Below are positions 47,359 to 56,689 of a stretch of 64,000 nucleotides of DNA, in pieces (the first letter of the stretch is position 1; each line of letters starts with the position of its first letter). This DNA comes from GCA-2697345 sp045565015 (GTDB taxonomy: Bacteria > Pseudomonadota > Alphaproteobacteria > Rhodobacterales > Rhodobacteraceae). The stretch is taken from contig JBJLGD010000036.1 in the NCBI GenBank assembly GCA_045565015.1, forward strand, positions 38,094 through 102,093, in the 5' to 3' direction. The notes beneath the pieces were generated by a model. The model was given only the letters and a program-made list of their open reading frames with translations. It did not search any database and was not told where the DNA came from. Both the position numbers and the translations under genes were made by a program.

Positions 47359-48780
47359 ATGAATTTTACACAAATTAAGAAAGGTTTACTGGGAGCGATA
47401 GTTGCTGCTTCGGTACCTACGCTTTCAATTTCAATAGCAAGTGCGGACGGACACGTTTATGGTCCATTCCCAATAACTCTCAAGGGATACTCCGGAGATA
47501 AAACAAATTCAGTGTCTTACACAGGTCAAATGGCCCGACATGTACTTCACGATAGCTTAAAAAAATTAGCTGGTACTGGCACAGGGGAAGATAATCCAGC
47601 CCTAGAGGCGGAAATGATGGCATATTTCGCAGGTTCAAAAAAAAATAAAGCTATTATCTCACCAGTTTCAAAAGATGGCTTTAAACTAAAACAAACTCTT
47701 GTTAACAGTATTTCTTCAGGAAAGAACTTATCAGGTAAATCTTATAAAGGTGTTGTGAATGGCTGGCCTGGTCAAATGACCGGTGCAGAAGTTTTAGAAC
47801 ATATGATTAAAAAAGCAGCGTCAGCAAAGGGAGGTTTTGATCCAAATACCGGATATAATTATCCGCAGTTAATTTCTAAATTTGCGATGGGTGCCGTATT
47901 TTATAATCAAGCTGTAGACGGCTACTTAGATGAAAAACTCGCAGCAGATTCAAAGCCAAATGGGAAACCATACAAGGATGGAGCATACTATACTGGCAAA
48001 GAACACGTTTGGGATGAGGGCTTTGGTTATTGGGGAGCTGCCGCTCATGCGATGCACCTTAGCGCTAAAGAGAACTATGACGTAGCTAAAATGAAAAACT
48101 TTGCAGCGGCAGACTTTAATAGTGATGGAGAAGTAGATCTAAAAACTGAAATGACTTTTGCTCATGCTTATTACGCGTCAAGCTATGATAAGGGTGGTAA
48201 GACAAACTATTTAAATACCGTAACCCAGGCCTTTGTTGATGGTCGAAAGTTGATAACTTCGGCAAATGGAGAGAACCTAACAGACACACAAAGAGCCCAA
48301 CTAGTGGATTACGCTGCTGTCATTTCTAGTAACTGGGAAAAAGTCATCGCAGAATCGATATTTAAGTACGCTGGATCAGTTTATAAGGATATCGTAAAAC
48401 TAGAAGAGATACTTGAGGCAAACGGTGACCCGGAAAAAGCTTTTGCTACTTATGGTAAGCATTGGGGAGAACTTAAAGGTTTCGCAATGGCCATACAGTG
48501 TGGGAAAATAAACTTAGGTGAAACTGCTGTTAAAATGAACAGAATGATAGGCTTTGGACCAGTCTTACTTAATGCATCACAAGTAACTGGAGTAGATTCA
48601 GCAGGTGATTTCATAAAGGATGAAGCAATGTCATGGGGGGAATATAAACTTCATATGCTTAAAGTTCAGAAATTGATGATTGATGCCTTTGGGGTAGAAG
48701 CGCGTGCCAACGATCAAACTGAAGGTCTAGCGGCCTTAGCTGGCTCATTGGGGAGCGCAAGTAGCGCTGAGAACGACTAA
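47359..48780 (+). CDS. Secreted DUF4856 protein (imelysin-like), probably iron related
   Basis: A 473-residue exported protein: signal peptide 1-29 ending ASA. The mature part has several conserved-looking helical segments (GWPGQMTGAEVLEHMI, EHVWDEGFGYWGAAAH) and YGKHWGELKGFAMA near the C-terminus, all recalling DUF4856/imelysin-type proteins. An EF-hand-like loop DFNSDGEVDLKT is at 252-263. Imelysin relatives are iron-regulated outer-membrane or periplasmic proteins. Upstream is a palindrome and promoter; downstream are a hairpin and Fe3+ transporter genes. Its direct function is not established. Confidence 0.75.
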   Translation: MNFTQIKKGLLGAIVAASVPTLSISIASADGHVYGPFPITLKGYSGDKTNSVSYTGQMARHVLHDSLKKLAGTGTGEDNPALEAEMMAYFAGSKKNKAIISPVSKDGFKLKQTLVNSISSGKNLSGKSYKGVVNGWPGQMTGAEVLEHMIKKAASAKGGFDPNTGYNYPQLISKFAMGAVFYNQAVDGYLDEKLAADSKPNGKPYKDGAYYTGKEHVWDEGFGYWGAAAHAMHLSAKENYDVAKMKNFAAADFNSDGEVDLKTEMTFAHAYYASSYDKGGKTNYLNTVTQAFVDGRKLITSANGENLTDTQRAQLVDYAAVISSNWEKVIAESIFKYAGSVYKDIVKLEEILEANGDPEKAFATYGKHWGELKGFAMAIQCGKINLGETAVKMNRMIGFGPVLLNASQVTGVDSAGDFIKDEAMSWGEYKLHMLKVQKLMIDAFGVEARANDQTEGLAALAGSLGSASSAEND

Positions 48781-48789
48781 CTAAAACTC

Positions 48790-48826
48790 GGTTAGCCCAA
48801 ACTGTATAACTACATTTGGGCTAACC
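48790..48826 (+). other. Strong RNA hairpin after the DUF4856 gene
   Basis: Twelve perfect base pairs (48790-48801 with 48815-48826; arm GGTTAGCCCAAA) enclose a 13-base loop. There is no T-run downstream on the plus strand, so it is not a classical terminator. It may protect or partly stop the abundant upstream transcript, giving more DUF4856 protein than downstream transporter. Confidence 0.75.
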
Positions 48827-48856
48827 CACCACAAATTAGAAAGTAAGTGGGTAAAA

Positions 48857-49909
48857 ATGATGGAATTTTTTTTAAGCATATTTGAGCATTTTATTGATCC
48901 CAAAAAGAGAATTTTCTTAGGCTACATCTTAGCTTCTCTTTTAATAGCATTTGTGTGGTTGATTTACGCCAAAAAACTTAGCCCTATCGCGGCTTTACGT
49001 AAAATATTTGATAAACGCATATTTTTTTCAAAATCGTCGAGAAGTGACTATTTAGTTTTTTTCTTCAATAGAATTTTTACTCTTTTTATTTCACCAATGC
49101 TTATAACACAACTCGTAATAGCTACAGTTATTTTTCACTCTTTGCACAAACTAACATGGTTAAATTTAGCTATTTTTCAAGATATACCAAAATTAGCTGT
49201 AGTGGCCCTATTTACGTTGACTATTTTTTTACTCGATGACCTTACCAAATATTTTGTTCATCGGTGGATGCATAAATTTCCTATGCTCTGGGCACTTCAC
49301 AAAGTTCATCATTCTGCTACAGAGTTAACCCCTTTGACTATTTACAGAACACATCCACTCGAAGGGATAGTGTTTTCACTTAGAAGTGCCTTTACTCAAG
49401 GTACTGCTATCTCTGTATTTTTCTTTTTGTTTGGAGATAAGGTCACATTAGCAACAGTACTTGGGGTTAACGTTGTAATATTCATTTTTAATGTCGCTGG
49501 GGCTAATTTACGTCATTCTCACATAGGGATAAGGTACTGGGCTTGGTTAGAATATATACTGATATCACCAGCACAGCACCAATTGCACCATTCTATTGCT
49601 GAAGAGCATCACGATAAAAATTTTGGAGCCACACTGGCAATATGGGATTGGATGTTTAAATCTCTACATCAATCTACCGATACTGAAAAATTAGTATTAG
49701 GGTTAGACAATGATGAAAAATCAAATAATCATACTCTGTTTGCAATTTATATTTTACCGATAATTGAAATAATTAGAATTACAAAAATCACTACGTTAAA
49801 ATCTTATTTAGGGATAATTAGTTTGGTTAATAATCTTTTGAAGTTATGGCAAAAACCACTTGGGGTTTTAATTAAAAAGAACAAGGATAAAAGAAATGTT
49901 AAAATTTAA
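48857..49909 (+). CDS. Fatty acid hydroxylase / sterol desaturase superfamily membrane protein
   Basis: A 350-residue integral membrane di-iron enzyme. The histidine boxes are HRWMH, HKVHH and, after two further membrane segments, QHQLHH, the standard spacing of the superfamily. Several hydrophobic segments surround them. The lipid substrate cannot be inferred. It lies between the DUF4856 gene and the Fe3+ binding protein gene, overlapping the latter by 14 bases, so it is part of the iron-like operon. Its own dependence on iron may explain this. Confidence 0.88.
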   Translation: MMEFFLSIFEHFIDPKKRIFLGYILASLLIAFVWLIYAKKLSPIAALRKIFDKRIFFSKSSRSDYLVFFFNRIFTLFISPMLITQLVIATVIFHSLHKLTWLNLAIFQDIPKLAVVALFTLTIFLLDDLTKYFVHRWMHKFPMLWALHKVHHSATELTPLTIYRTHPLEGIVFSLRSAFTQGTAISVFFFLFGDKVTLATVLGVNVVIFIFNVAGANLRHSHIGIRYWAWLEYILISPAQHQLHHSIAEEHHDKNFGATLAIWDWMFKSLHQSTDTEKLVLGLDNDEKSNNHTLFAIYILPIIEIIRITKITTLKSYLGIISLVNNLLKLWQKPLGVLIKKNKDKRNVKI

Positions 49910-50909
49910 GTTATTATTAGTCATATTATATTGGTTATTTTCAAATTTTGCGTCCGCTGCCGAGGTTAATATATATTCCCATCGTCAACCATTTTTAATA
50001 AATCCATTTTTAGAGAAATTCACTGAGAGCACGGGTATAAAGACTAATGTTGTTTATTCAACAAAAGGTTTAGCCCAAAGATTAAAAGCAGAGGGTAAAA
50101 ATAGTCCAGCTGACTTAGTATTGACCGTTGATATAGGGCGGTTATATATCTATCGAGACATGGACTTATTAGCATCCATAGAATCTGAAAAATTAGATAA
50201 ATATATACCAACTCATCTAAAAAGTAATGACAACACTTGGTTTGGCCTATCCAAACGTGCACGCATAATTGTTACCTCAAAAGAAAGAGTTCCAGCAGGC
50301 TCTATCAATAATATAGAAGACCTCTCAAATCCTCGTTGGAAGAATAAAATTTGTAGTCGGCCAGGTAGCCATGTTTATAATAGAGCCTTACTTGCATCAA
50401 TAATTGCAGAGCATGGAGCAAAAAAAGCTGAGGAATGGGCAAAAGGATTAGTTTCAAATTTAGCTAGACGTCCACAAGGAAATGATAGAGCTCAAGTGAA
50501 AGCTATTTACCAAGGTCAATGCGACATTGCCATAATAAATAATTATTATTTTGGAAAACTAAAGTATTCTGAAGATACGGAGCAGCGAAAATGGGCAGAA
50601 ACTCTCAATCTCATTTTCCCCAATCAAGGATTAAATGAACGTGGAGCTCATATTAATATTTCTGGTGGTGGTGTTGCAAAGTTCTCAAAAAATAAAAAAG
50701 AAGCTATTTTATTACTCGAATTCTTAACCGACTCGATAGCACAAAAACTTTATGGTGACATAAATTTTGAATACCCAGTGAACCCAGGTGTTAGTGCAAC
50801 TGATGAGCTGCAGTCATGGGGTAAGTTTCGTGAAGATCAACTTCCAATATTAATGATTGCAAAACTTTCAAGAGAGGCCCAGAAAATAATAGACAGAGTT
50901 GGTTGGTAA
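49896..50909 (+). CDS. fbpA: Fe3+ ABC transporter substrate-binding protein
   Basis: Periplasmic ferric-iron receptor of the FbpA/FutA type, 337 residues. It has a signal peptide (about 1-21, ending ASA), VNIYSHRQPFLINPFLEKF at the mature start, STKGLAQRLKAEG, PADLVLTVDIGRL, and the metal-binding tyrosine region NNYYFGKLKYS. It overlaps the sterol desaturase gene by 14 bases. The permease follows two genes later. No ATPase (fbpC) is in the window. Confidence 0.92.
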   Translation: MLKFKLLLVILYWLFSNFASAAEVNIYSHRQPFLINPFLEKFTESTGIKTNVVYSTKGLAQRLKAEGKNSPADLVLTVDIGRLYIYRDMDLLASIESEKLDKYIPTHLKSNDNTWFGLSKRARIIVTSKERVPAGSINNIEDLSNPRWKNKICSRPGSHVYNRALLASIIAEHGAKKAEEWAKGLVSNLARRPQGNDRAQVKAIYQGQCDIAIINNYYFGKLKYSEDTEQRKWAETLNLIFPNQGLNERGAHINISGGGVAKFSKNKKEAILLLEFLTDSIAQKLYGDINFEYPVNPGVSATDELQSWGKFREDQLPILMIAKLSREAQKIIDRVGW

Positions 50910-50970
50910 GTTATTGTATTTTCTAGCTTTAAAGGATAATATTTAAATCCTAATTATGGGGGTAAAGAAA

Positions 50971-51261
50971 ATGGCAAAAGGTTACTTAATAGCTAACATT
51001 AGAGTCCATGATAAAGAAATATTTGAAAAGTTTAAGGCTATGTCTAGTCCTGTTATAAGTCAGTATGGCGGAAAATTACTTGTAAGGAACCCGAGCCCAG
51101 ATCGTAGAGAAGGTGATTTGACAGGTTTGGTTGTTATGCTTGAATTCCCAAGCGTGGAAATGGCTAAAACTTTTTACGAGTCTGACGAGTATACCGCTGC
51201 GAAGTTAGTCAGAGAAGATGGTTCAAGCACGGACTTATTAATAGTTGAAGGTGTTGAATAA
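50971..51261 (+). CDS. DUF1330 family protein
   Basis: A small (96-residue) ferredoxin-like alpha/beta protein: MAKGYLIANIRVHD, FKAMSSPVISQYGGKLLVRNP, VVMLEFPSVEMAKTFYESDEY. These are the marks of DUF1330, of unknown function. ATG 50971 is preferred because a GGGGG run lies nine bases upstream; ATG 50956 would add five residues. It lies between fbpA and the permease gene, so a role linked to iron supply is possible but only by context. Confidence 0.82.
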   Translation: MAKGYLIANIRVHDKEIFEKFKAMSSPVISQYGGKLLVRNPSPDRREGDLTGLVVMLEFPSVEMAKTFYESDEYTAAKLVREDGSSTDLLIVEGVE

Positions 51262-51301
51262 GGCTCCATGAAATTAAAGCTAACGTAATTAACGGCTAAA
51301 A

Positions 51302-52924
51302 ATGCCTTCAATAGTCTCATCATTAACCATTTGGAGAATAATAGTTTATACGATTTCTATTATTCTAATTTCTCCAATTCTATTTTTGTTTTTTATAAGT
51401 TTTGGAAATACAGATGGGCTTTGGTTACATTTAATATCGACGGTCCTACCTAAGTACGTAACTAATACAGTCTTGTTAATGCTAGGAGTAACTATTTTAT
51501 CCGCAATTTTTGGAATAACGGCAGCGTGGATTATTGCAAGATACAAATTTAGATTTTCAAATATTATTGATTTAATGATGATCCTACCTGCAGCGTGTCC
51601 AGCGTACTTGGTAGCATATGCTTATACTGACTTCTTTGAATATGCTGGTCCCTTACAAGTCCAATTAAGATCTTTTATGGGATGGAGTAGTCCGTCAGAC
51701 TATTTTTTTCCTGAAATTCGATCTCTTGGTGGTGCTATTTTTGTATTATCTTCAGTTCTTTACCCATACATCTACTTACTCTCAAGAACAGCTTTTCGAC
51801 AAGTACCAGAAAGTCTTTTAGAAGTTTCAAGCATGTATAACAAAAGTACATTCTGGGGGTTGAGCCTACCACTTGCACGACCAGCTATTTCTGCAGGTGT
51901 AGCATTAGTATGTATGGAAGTTATTTCGGATTTTGGTACCGTTGAATATTTCTCTCTTGAAACTCTTACGTTGGGTATATTCAATGTTTGGATAGGTATG
52001 AATAGTATTACTGCCGCAGCTCAGCTAGCAACTTTTAGCTTTATTTTTGTGATTTTACTATTAGTTCTTGAAATGATATCGCGATCAGGAAGGCGGTTTA
52101 ATGATACTAGTAAGAAACAGCGTTCATCAAATGCGATTAAGGTAAAGGGCTTTGATTGTATATTATATCCATTGATCTGCGTTGTTCCAGTATGTTTTGG
52201 TTTCTTTATTCCGATAACAATTTTGATAATAAATGTTATAAATTCCGCAACTATCAATAATATTTTTGAAAACCTAGTAGTGCTTAAAAATACTCTTTTT
52301 GTATCCCTTGTTGGTTCTATTTTAGTCATAATTGTTGGAGCTACTTGTGCTTCAGTAGCAAAAACATCAGGTGATAAAAACTTACAAAATATATCTAAAC
52401 TTTCTGCAACAGGGTACGCATTTCCTGGTACTATTTTAGCTATAGGCATAATAATATTTGTGGGCTACTTAGATCAACTCATCGAAATAGTAACGATGGG
52501 AAGTAAATTCAATAATTTCTACATAAGCGGCACTCTTTCGGTTTTGATATTTGCTTATTTAACTCGATTTTTAGCTGTCGGATATGGGTCGACTCTCTCG
52601 GGATTAGATAAAACCTCACCAAATCTAATATGGGCGAGTAGAACTCTCGGGATGAGTTTTTTTGGTACCATTACTTCTATTACAATACCTCTTATCAGAC
52701 CTTCTATACTTGCCGGTGGAGTTCTTGTATTCGTAGATATTATGAAAGAATTACCAATGACTTTACTTCTCCGACCATTTAACTTTGACACTCTAGCAAC
52801 TCAAACCTATCAGTTTGCTCATGATGAACTTATGAACGAGGCTTCTCTGCCAGCGTTAATGATAATTTTTGCCGGATTGATTCCAATATTTTTTCTAAAT
52901 AAAATTCTTCGTAATTATTACTAA
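51302..52924 (+). CDS. fbpB: Fe3+ ABC transporter permease (FbpB type)
   Basis: A 540-residue double permease with about 12 membrane segments. Each half carries the EAA-type cytoplasmic loop (LLEVSSMYNKSTFWGLSLPLARPAI and LIWASRTLGMSFFGTITSITIPLIRPSI). The tandem fusion and length fit FbpB/FutB iron permeases. It pairs with the binding protein encoded upstream. The cognate ATPase must be elsewhere. Confidence 0.91.
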   Translation: MPSIVSSLTIWRIIVYTISIILISPILFLFFISFGNTDGLWLHLISTVLPKYVTNTVLLMLGVTILSAIFGITAAWIIARYKFRFSNIIDLMMILPAACPAYLVAYAYTDFFEYAGPLQVQLRSFMGWSSPSDYFFPEIRSLGGAIFVLSSVLYPYIYLLSRTAFRQVPESLLEVSSMYNKSTFWGLSLPLARPAISAGVALVCMEVISDFGTVEYFSLETLTLGIFNVWIGMNSITAAAQLATFSFIFVILLLVLEMISRSGRRFNDTSKKQRSSNAIKVKGFDCILYPLICVVPVCFGFFIPITILIINVINSATINNIFENLVVLKNTLFVSLVGSILVIIVGATCASVAKTSGDKNLQNISKLSATGYAFPGTILAIGIIIFVGYLDQLIEIVTMGSKFNNFYISGTLSVLIFAYLTRFLAVGYGSTLSGLDKTSPNLIWASRTLGMSFFGTITSITIPLIRPSILAGGVLVFVDIMKELPMTLLLRPFNFDTLATQTYQFAHDELMNEASLPALMIIFAGLIPIFFLNKILRNYY

Positions 52925-52980
52925 TAGAGAATAACTACTATATAATATCGAAGTGATTTACTTAATTAGCATGGGGAAAA

Positions 52981-53544
52981 ATGATTTATTTAAAAAAATT
53001 AATTTCGACAAGTATTTTAATCAAACTTCTGTTAACATTATCACCGTTAACCTTAACATCAAATGCACAAGAAAAAATAGATTTAGGCGATCCTTATTAT
53101 GTATCTCAACATGACGACTGGTCTATAAAATGTATAAAAGCTCCGGAAAATTCCCCTGATCCTTGTCAGTTATATCAACAACTGTACGACGAAAACTCCA
53201 ATCCTGTAGCTGAAATCCATATTTTTAATTTAGATCAAAAGTCAGTTGCTTTTATGGGTGGATCACTAATGACCCCGCTTGAAACTCTCTTAACAAGTGG
53301 TCTCGTATTCTCAATAGATGAAGGCGTTAGAAAAGTTTACGAATTTTCGTTTTGCACATTATCTGGATGTATTGCGAGAATTGGCTTCACAGAGGATGAA
53401 ATAAAGTCTCTAAAAAAAGGCAAATTTGCTCACGCATATTTAGTTTCTGCTAGGAATCCAGATTTTGAGGTTAAGGCTACCTTATCGTTAAAAGGTTTTA
53501 CGGCCGCTTATAAAGCCCTTAACGACAGAAACGAAACTGACTAA
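52981..53544 (+). CDS. Invasion-associated locus B (IalB) family protein
   Basis: A 187-residue exported protein with a signal peptide (about 1-30, SNAQ). The mature part has HDDWSIKCIKAPENSPDPC, AEIHIFNLD, LTSGLVFSIDEG and the cysteine motif FCTLSGCIARIGF, the features of IalB-like proteins widespread in alphaproteobacteria. The role outside Bartonella is not known. It is on the same strand as the permease, 56 bases later, with GGGGAA before the ATG. Confidence 0.88.
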   Translation: MIYLKKLISTSILIKLLLTLSPLTLTSNAQEKIDLGDPYYVSQHDDWSIKCIKAPENSPDPCQLYQQLYDENSNPVAEIHIFNLDQKSVAFMGGSLMTPLETLLTSGLVFSIDEGVRKVYEFSFCTLSGCIARIGFTEDEIKSLKKGKFAHAYLVSARNPDFEVKATLSLKGFTAAYKALNDRNETD

Positions 53545-53553
53545 AAATCATAT

Positions 53554-53778
53554 CTAATACCATCTTAACATTCCTATTACTCCTGCGGTGGCGTAAAATA
53601 GCTGAAGAAATAGGATTCCTCGATGTTGTCCAATATAAGACCACCACCCTATTAATCCTGCTGAAATAAAAAGTAACAAAAAACCAACAAATTCTAATCC
53701 AGTGTTACTGGCTACTAAAAGAGAGTACAAAATTGCAGTTACCGCCCCACTCCACTCAAAAAACTTTTCATTAGACAT
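53554..53778 (-). CDS. Small three-segment membrane protein
   Basis: A 74-residue protein with three hydrophobic stretches (about 10-24, 28-44, 53-72) and a central WWSYIGQHRG loop. It resembles small membrane proteins sometimes associated with PnuC-like segments, but I do not recognise a defined family. It is convergent with the ialB-like gene, nine bases apart. No function is offered. Confidence 0.6.
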   Translation of the reverse strand: MSNEKFFEWSGAVTAILYSLLVASNTGLEFVGFLLLFISAGLIGWWSYIGQHRGILFLQLFYATAGVIGMLRWY

Positions 53779-53893
53779 TAAAAACCCTTAACCTTTCATT
53801 AACCATTGTAGATATACAACTTTTAATGGATAAAGTTATACAATTAACGTGTGTTTAAAAACCTTTTTTTTAAATAATTTAGGAAAGAATAAT

Positions 53894-55306
53894 ATGAAGT
53901 ATAGTGATTTACGGTACTGGCTAACAGAATCAGCTAAATGGGTTGATTCATATTATTCAAGCTTATCAAAACGTCCTGTTAGGCCCGATATTTCTCCAGG
54001 AGAATTTACAAAAAAATTAACTACAGAACCTCCAGAAAATGCTGAGCCAATGGAAAAAATATTTACTGATTTCAAAGAAATCGTTCCAGATGCAATGACT
54101 CATTGGCAGCATCCAAAGTTTTTCGCATACTTTCCAGCTAATGCAGCTCCCGCCTCAATATTTGCTGAAAGTCTGGTAAACGCTATGGGAGCCCAGGCTA
54201 TGCTTTGGCAAACATCTCCTGCAGCAACAGAAATGGAAACAGTCGTAATCGACTGGTTAAGACAAGCCCTAGGCCTTAAAAAAGGTTTCAGAGGAACAAT
54301 ACACGATACCGCAACAACAGCAAATTTATCTGCAACGCTGACAATGAGAGAGAAAGCGCTGAACTTTCAGGGGTTAAAAGAAGGTTTGTATAACTCAAAA
54401 AAATTAAGAGTTTATGCCTCGATTAATGCACATAGCTCTGTAGAGAAGGCTATCAGGCTTTCCGGCATTGGAGAGAATAATTTAATAAAAATAAAATTAG
54501 ATAGTAACTTATCAATTGATAAAAAAGCACTTAAAAGTCGAATAGATGAAGATCTCGAATTAGGGTATCAGCCAGTTGGATTAATTTTAAGCGTTGGAGG
54601 TACGTCAATTGGCTCTTCAGATGAAGTCTTACCCCTTCTAGAGTTAGCCAAAGAGTACAATCTTTATACACATATAGATGCGGCATGGGCAGGATCAGCT
54701 ATGATTTGTCCAGAAATGCGTTACCTCTGGGAAGGTGTTGATCTAGCAGATTCAATTGTATTCAATCCTCATAAATGGTTGGGCGCTCAATTTGATTGCT
54801 CAATACAGTTCCTAAAAGATCCAACGCCACAAATTAATACTTTAGGGTTAAGACCCGCGTACTTAGAAACATTAGATGCTGAAGACGTAACAAATTACAA
54901 TGAATGGACGATACCGTTAGGAAGACGCTTCAGAGCATTAAAAATTTGGTTTTTAATACGTGCCTATGGGCTAAACGGCTTAAAAAGTATGATAAGAAAC
55001 CATATCACATGGTCCAAAGAGCTAGAGCAGTCCTTTAAAAATAACCCAAAGTTTGATGTTATTACTACGAGTCCGTTTGGCATGTTTACGTTCTGTCTGT
55101 CAGGGGGCACTGAAAAAGATAATGAAAACACAAAAAAGCTTCTAAATCTTATTAATGCGGATGGGGAGTGCTATTTAACGCAAACAATAATTGACAAAAA
55201 TTTTGTAATTCGAGTTTCAATAGGAACGTTTGAAACTACCCGTGAGGATGTAATGGCCGTTCACAAAATAGCAAACAAATTCTACAATATCGCCGTAAAA
55301 AGATAG
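53894..55306 (+). CDS. PLP-dependent group II amino-acid decarboxylase (aromatic type)
   Basis: A 470-residue cytoplasmic enzyme of the aromatic-L-amino-acid decarboxylase family. Seen: HWQHPKFFAYFPANAAPASI, WQTSPAATEMETVVIDWL, ASINAHSSVEKA, TSIGSSDEV, HIDAAWAGSAMICPE and the PLP lysine in FNPHKWLGAQFD. The substrate may be an aromatic or related amino acid. ATG 53894 is chosen because AGGAAAG lies just upstream; the frame opens earlier at GTG 53849 in a stretch without a ribosome binding site. It is convergent with the sulfide:quinone reductase gene. Confidence 0.9.
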   Translation: MKYSDLRYWLTESAKWVDSYYSSLSKRPVRPDISPGEFTKKLTTEPPENAEPMEKIFTDFKEIVPDAMTHWQHPKFFAYFPANAAPASIFAESLVNAMGAQAMLWQTSPAATEMETVVIDWLRQALGLKKGFRGTIHDTATTANLSATLTMREKALNFQGLKEGLYNSKKLRVYASINAHSSVEKAIRLSGIGENNLIKIKLDSNLSIDKKALKSRIDEDLELGYQPVGLILSVGGTSIGSSDEVLPLLELAKEYNLYTHIDAAWAGSAMICPEMRYLWEGVDLADSIVFNPHKWLGAQFDCSIQFLKDPTPQINTLGLRPAYLETLDAEDVTNYNEWTIPLGRRFRALKIWFLIRAYGLNGLKSMIRNHITWSKELEQSFKNNPKFDVITTSPFGMFTFCLSGGTEKDNENTKKLLNLINADGECYLTQTIIDKNFVIRVSIGTFETTREDVMAVHKIANKFYNIAVKR

Positions 55307-55350
55307 TAGAGTCAGTTATGTACACTTACCAAATTAACTCTAAAATTTTT

Positions 55351-56559
55351 TTACTTTGTAAGCCATTCTCTTCCCTTAAGCATCAAACTCCAATAAACAG
55401 TCGGTAATATAGATTTCTTCAATATCCACGCTAGACGTCGTGGTTTTGTCGAGTCCCAATTAAAAGTCGGCATAACCTTACCGCCATATCCAAATTCAGC
55501 TAAAATTATTTTTCCTTTTTCAACGGTTAGCGGACAAGACCCATATCCGTTATATTCTATTTTAGGCACAGTTTCATTAAGAGTTGATATAACATTTTGA
55601 GCTACAATTGGGGCCTGTTTTCGTGCCGCCGCTACTGTTTTTGCGTTAGATGTTGAACAAACATCACCAAGACCATAAATATTTTTATACTTTGTATGCT
55701 GTAAGCTTGCGGGATCTACATCCACCCAGCCCGCATCATTACTTAATGGGCTTTCTTTTATAAAGTCCGGCGCGCATTGTGGGGGACATACATGAATCAT
55801 ATCAAAACTACGTTCAACAGTTTCAGGTTCAGCACCTTCTTTGGCCACTGTAAACCAAGCTTTTTTTGACTTTCCATCTATTTTTACTAAGTTATGGCCA
55901 AAATCAAGATTAATGGAATATTTTTTTACATACTCCATTAATGCAGGAACATAAGCCGCGCATCCAAATAGAACCGGACCAGCATTACAAAAAGCTACGT
56001 TTATATCTTTAAGAATATTTTTTTTCATCCACTCATCACAGGAAAGATACATTGCTTTCTGAGGCGCACCAGCGCATTTTATAGGCATGGGCGGTTGAGT
56101 GAAAATAGCATTTTTACCAGACATACTCTTAACTAACTCCCACGTGTAAGGAGCTAAATCATACCTATAATTAGAAGTTACCCCATTTGCACCAAGGGAT
56201 TCCTCTAAGCCCTCAATTGCTCCCCAATCAAGTTTTAACCCAGGCGCAACAATTAAAACCTTATAAGTCAATTCTTTCCCAGACTTTAAAGTAAGTGATG
56301 AATTATCAGGATCAAAAGATACTACTTCATCTTTTATTCTATTGATCCCCGCAGGCCAAACAGAGTCCATAGTGCGTTCTGTATCTTCTTTATCGAATAC
56401 ACCTGCTCCCACCATTGTCCAACCGGGTTGATAATAATGTTTTTCTGCTGGCTCAATAACAGTTATATCTAATTTAGAGTCTCGTTTTCTCAAGCTTGCG
56501 GCAGATGCTAAACCGCCAGCTCCTCCACCCACTATTAAAACTTCATGAATTTTTGTCAT
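55351..56559 (-). CDS. sqr: Sulfide:quinone oxidoreductase
   Basis: FAD enzyme on the inner membrane that oxidises sulfide to polysulfide or persulfide and reduces quinone. The 402 residues show the FAD motif VGGGAGGLASAAS (10-22), the SQR segment HYYQPGWTMVGAGVF (41-55), Cys162 in KCAGAPQKAMYL, Cys200, and the second FAD site YGLGDVCSTSNAKTVAA. The C-terminal hydrophobic or amphipathic end fits membrane association. Within this locus it would consume the H2S released by MtoX. It lies 130 bases downstream of fghA, so it may have its own promoter. Confidence 0.9.
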   Translation of the reverse strand: MTKIHEVLIVGGGAGGLASAASLRKRDSKLDITVIEPAEKHYYQPGWTMVGAGVFDKEDTERTMDSVWPAGINRIKDEVVSFDPDNSSLTLKSGKELTYKVLIVAPGLKLDWGAIEGLEESLGANGVTSNYRYDLAPYTWELVKSMSGKNAIFTQPPMPIKCAGAPQKAMYLSCDEWMKKNILKDINVAFCNAGPVLFGCAAYVPALMEYVKKYSINLDFGHNLVKIDGKSKKAWFTVAKEGAEPETVERSFDMIHVCPPQCAPDFIKESPLSNDAGWVDVDPASLQHTKYKNIYGLGDVCSTSNAKTVAAARKQAPIVAQNVISTLNETVPKIEYNGYGSCPLTVEKGKIILAEFGYGGKVMPTFNWDSTKPRRLAWILKKSILPTVYWSLMLKGREWLTK

Positions 56560-56689
56560 TTTAGCCCCCCTAAGCCAACTTAATTAATAGCTAAAGTTTT
56601 TACATCAATCAGGCGCTTTACAAACGAATATTAAGTTGCTCATAGACAAACTTTTTTTAATTCATAAAAGTTTGCAAGTTTTAAATATT

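Noticed and set aside
53849..53893. Earlier GTG start for the PLP decarboxylase
   Set aside because: The next ATG (53894) has AGGAAAG at correct spacing, and the added residues do not fit the family start.
55306..55355. Bidirectional terminator between the PLP decarboxylase and sqr
   Set aside because: Only a six-pair stem with a bulge and a long loop before the T-run; too weak to call, although termination must occur nearby.
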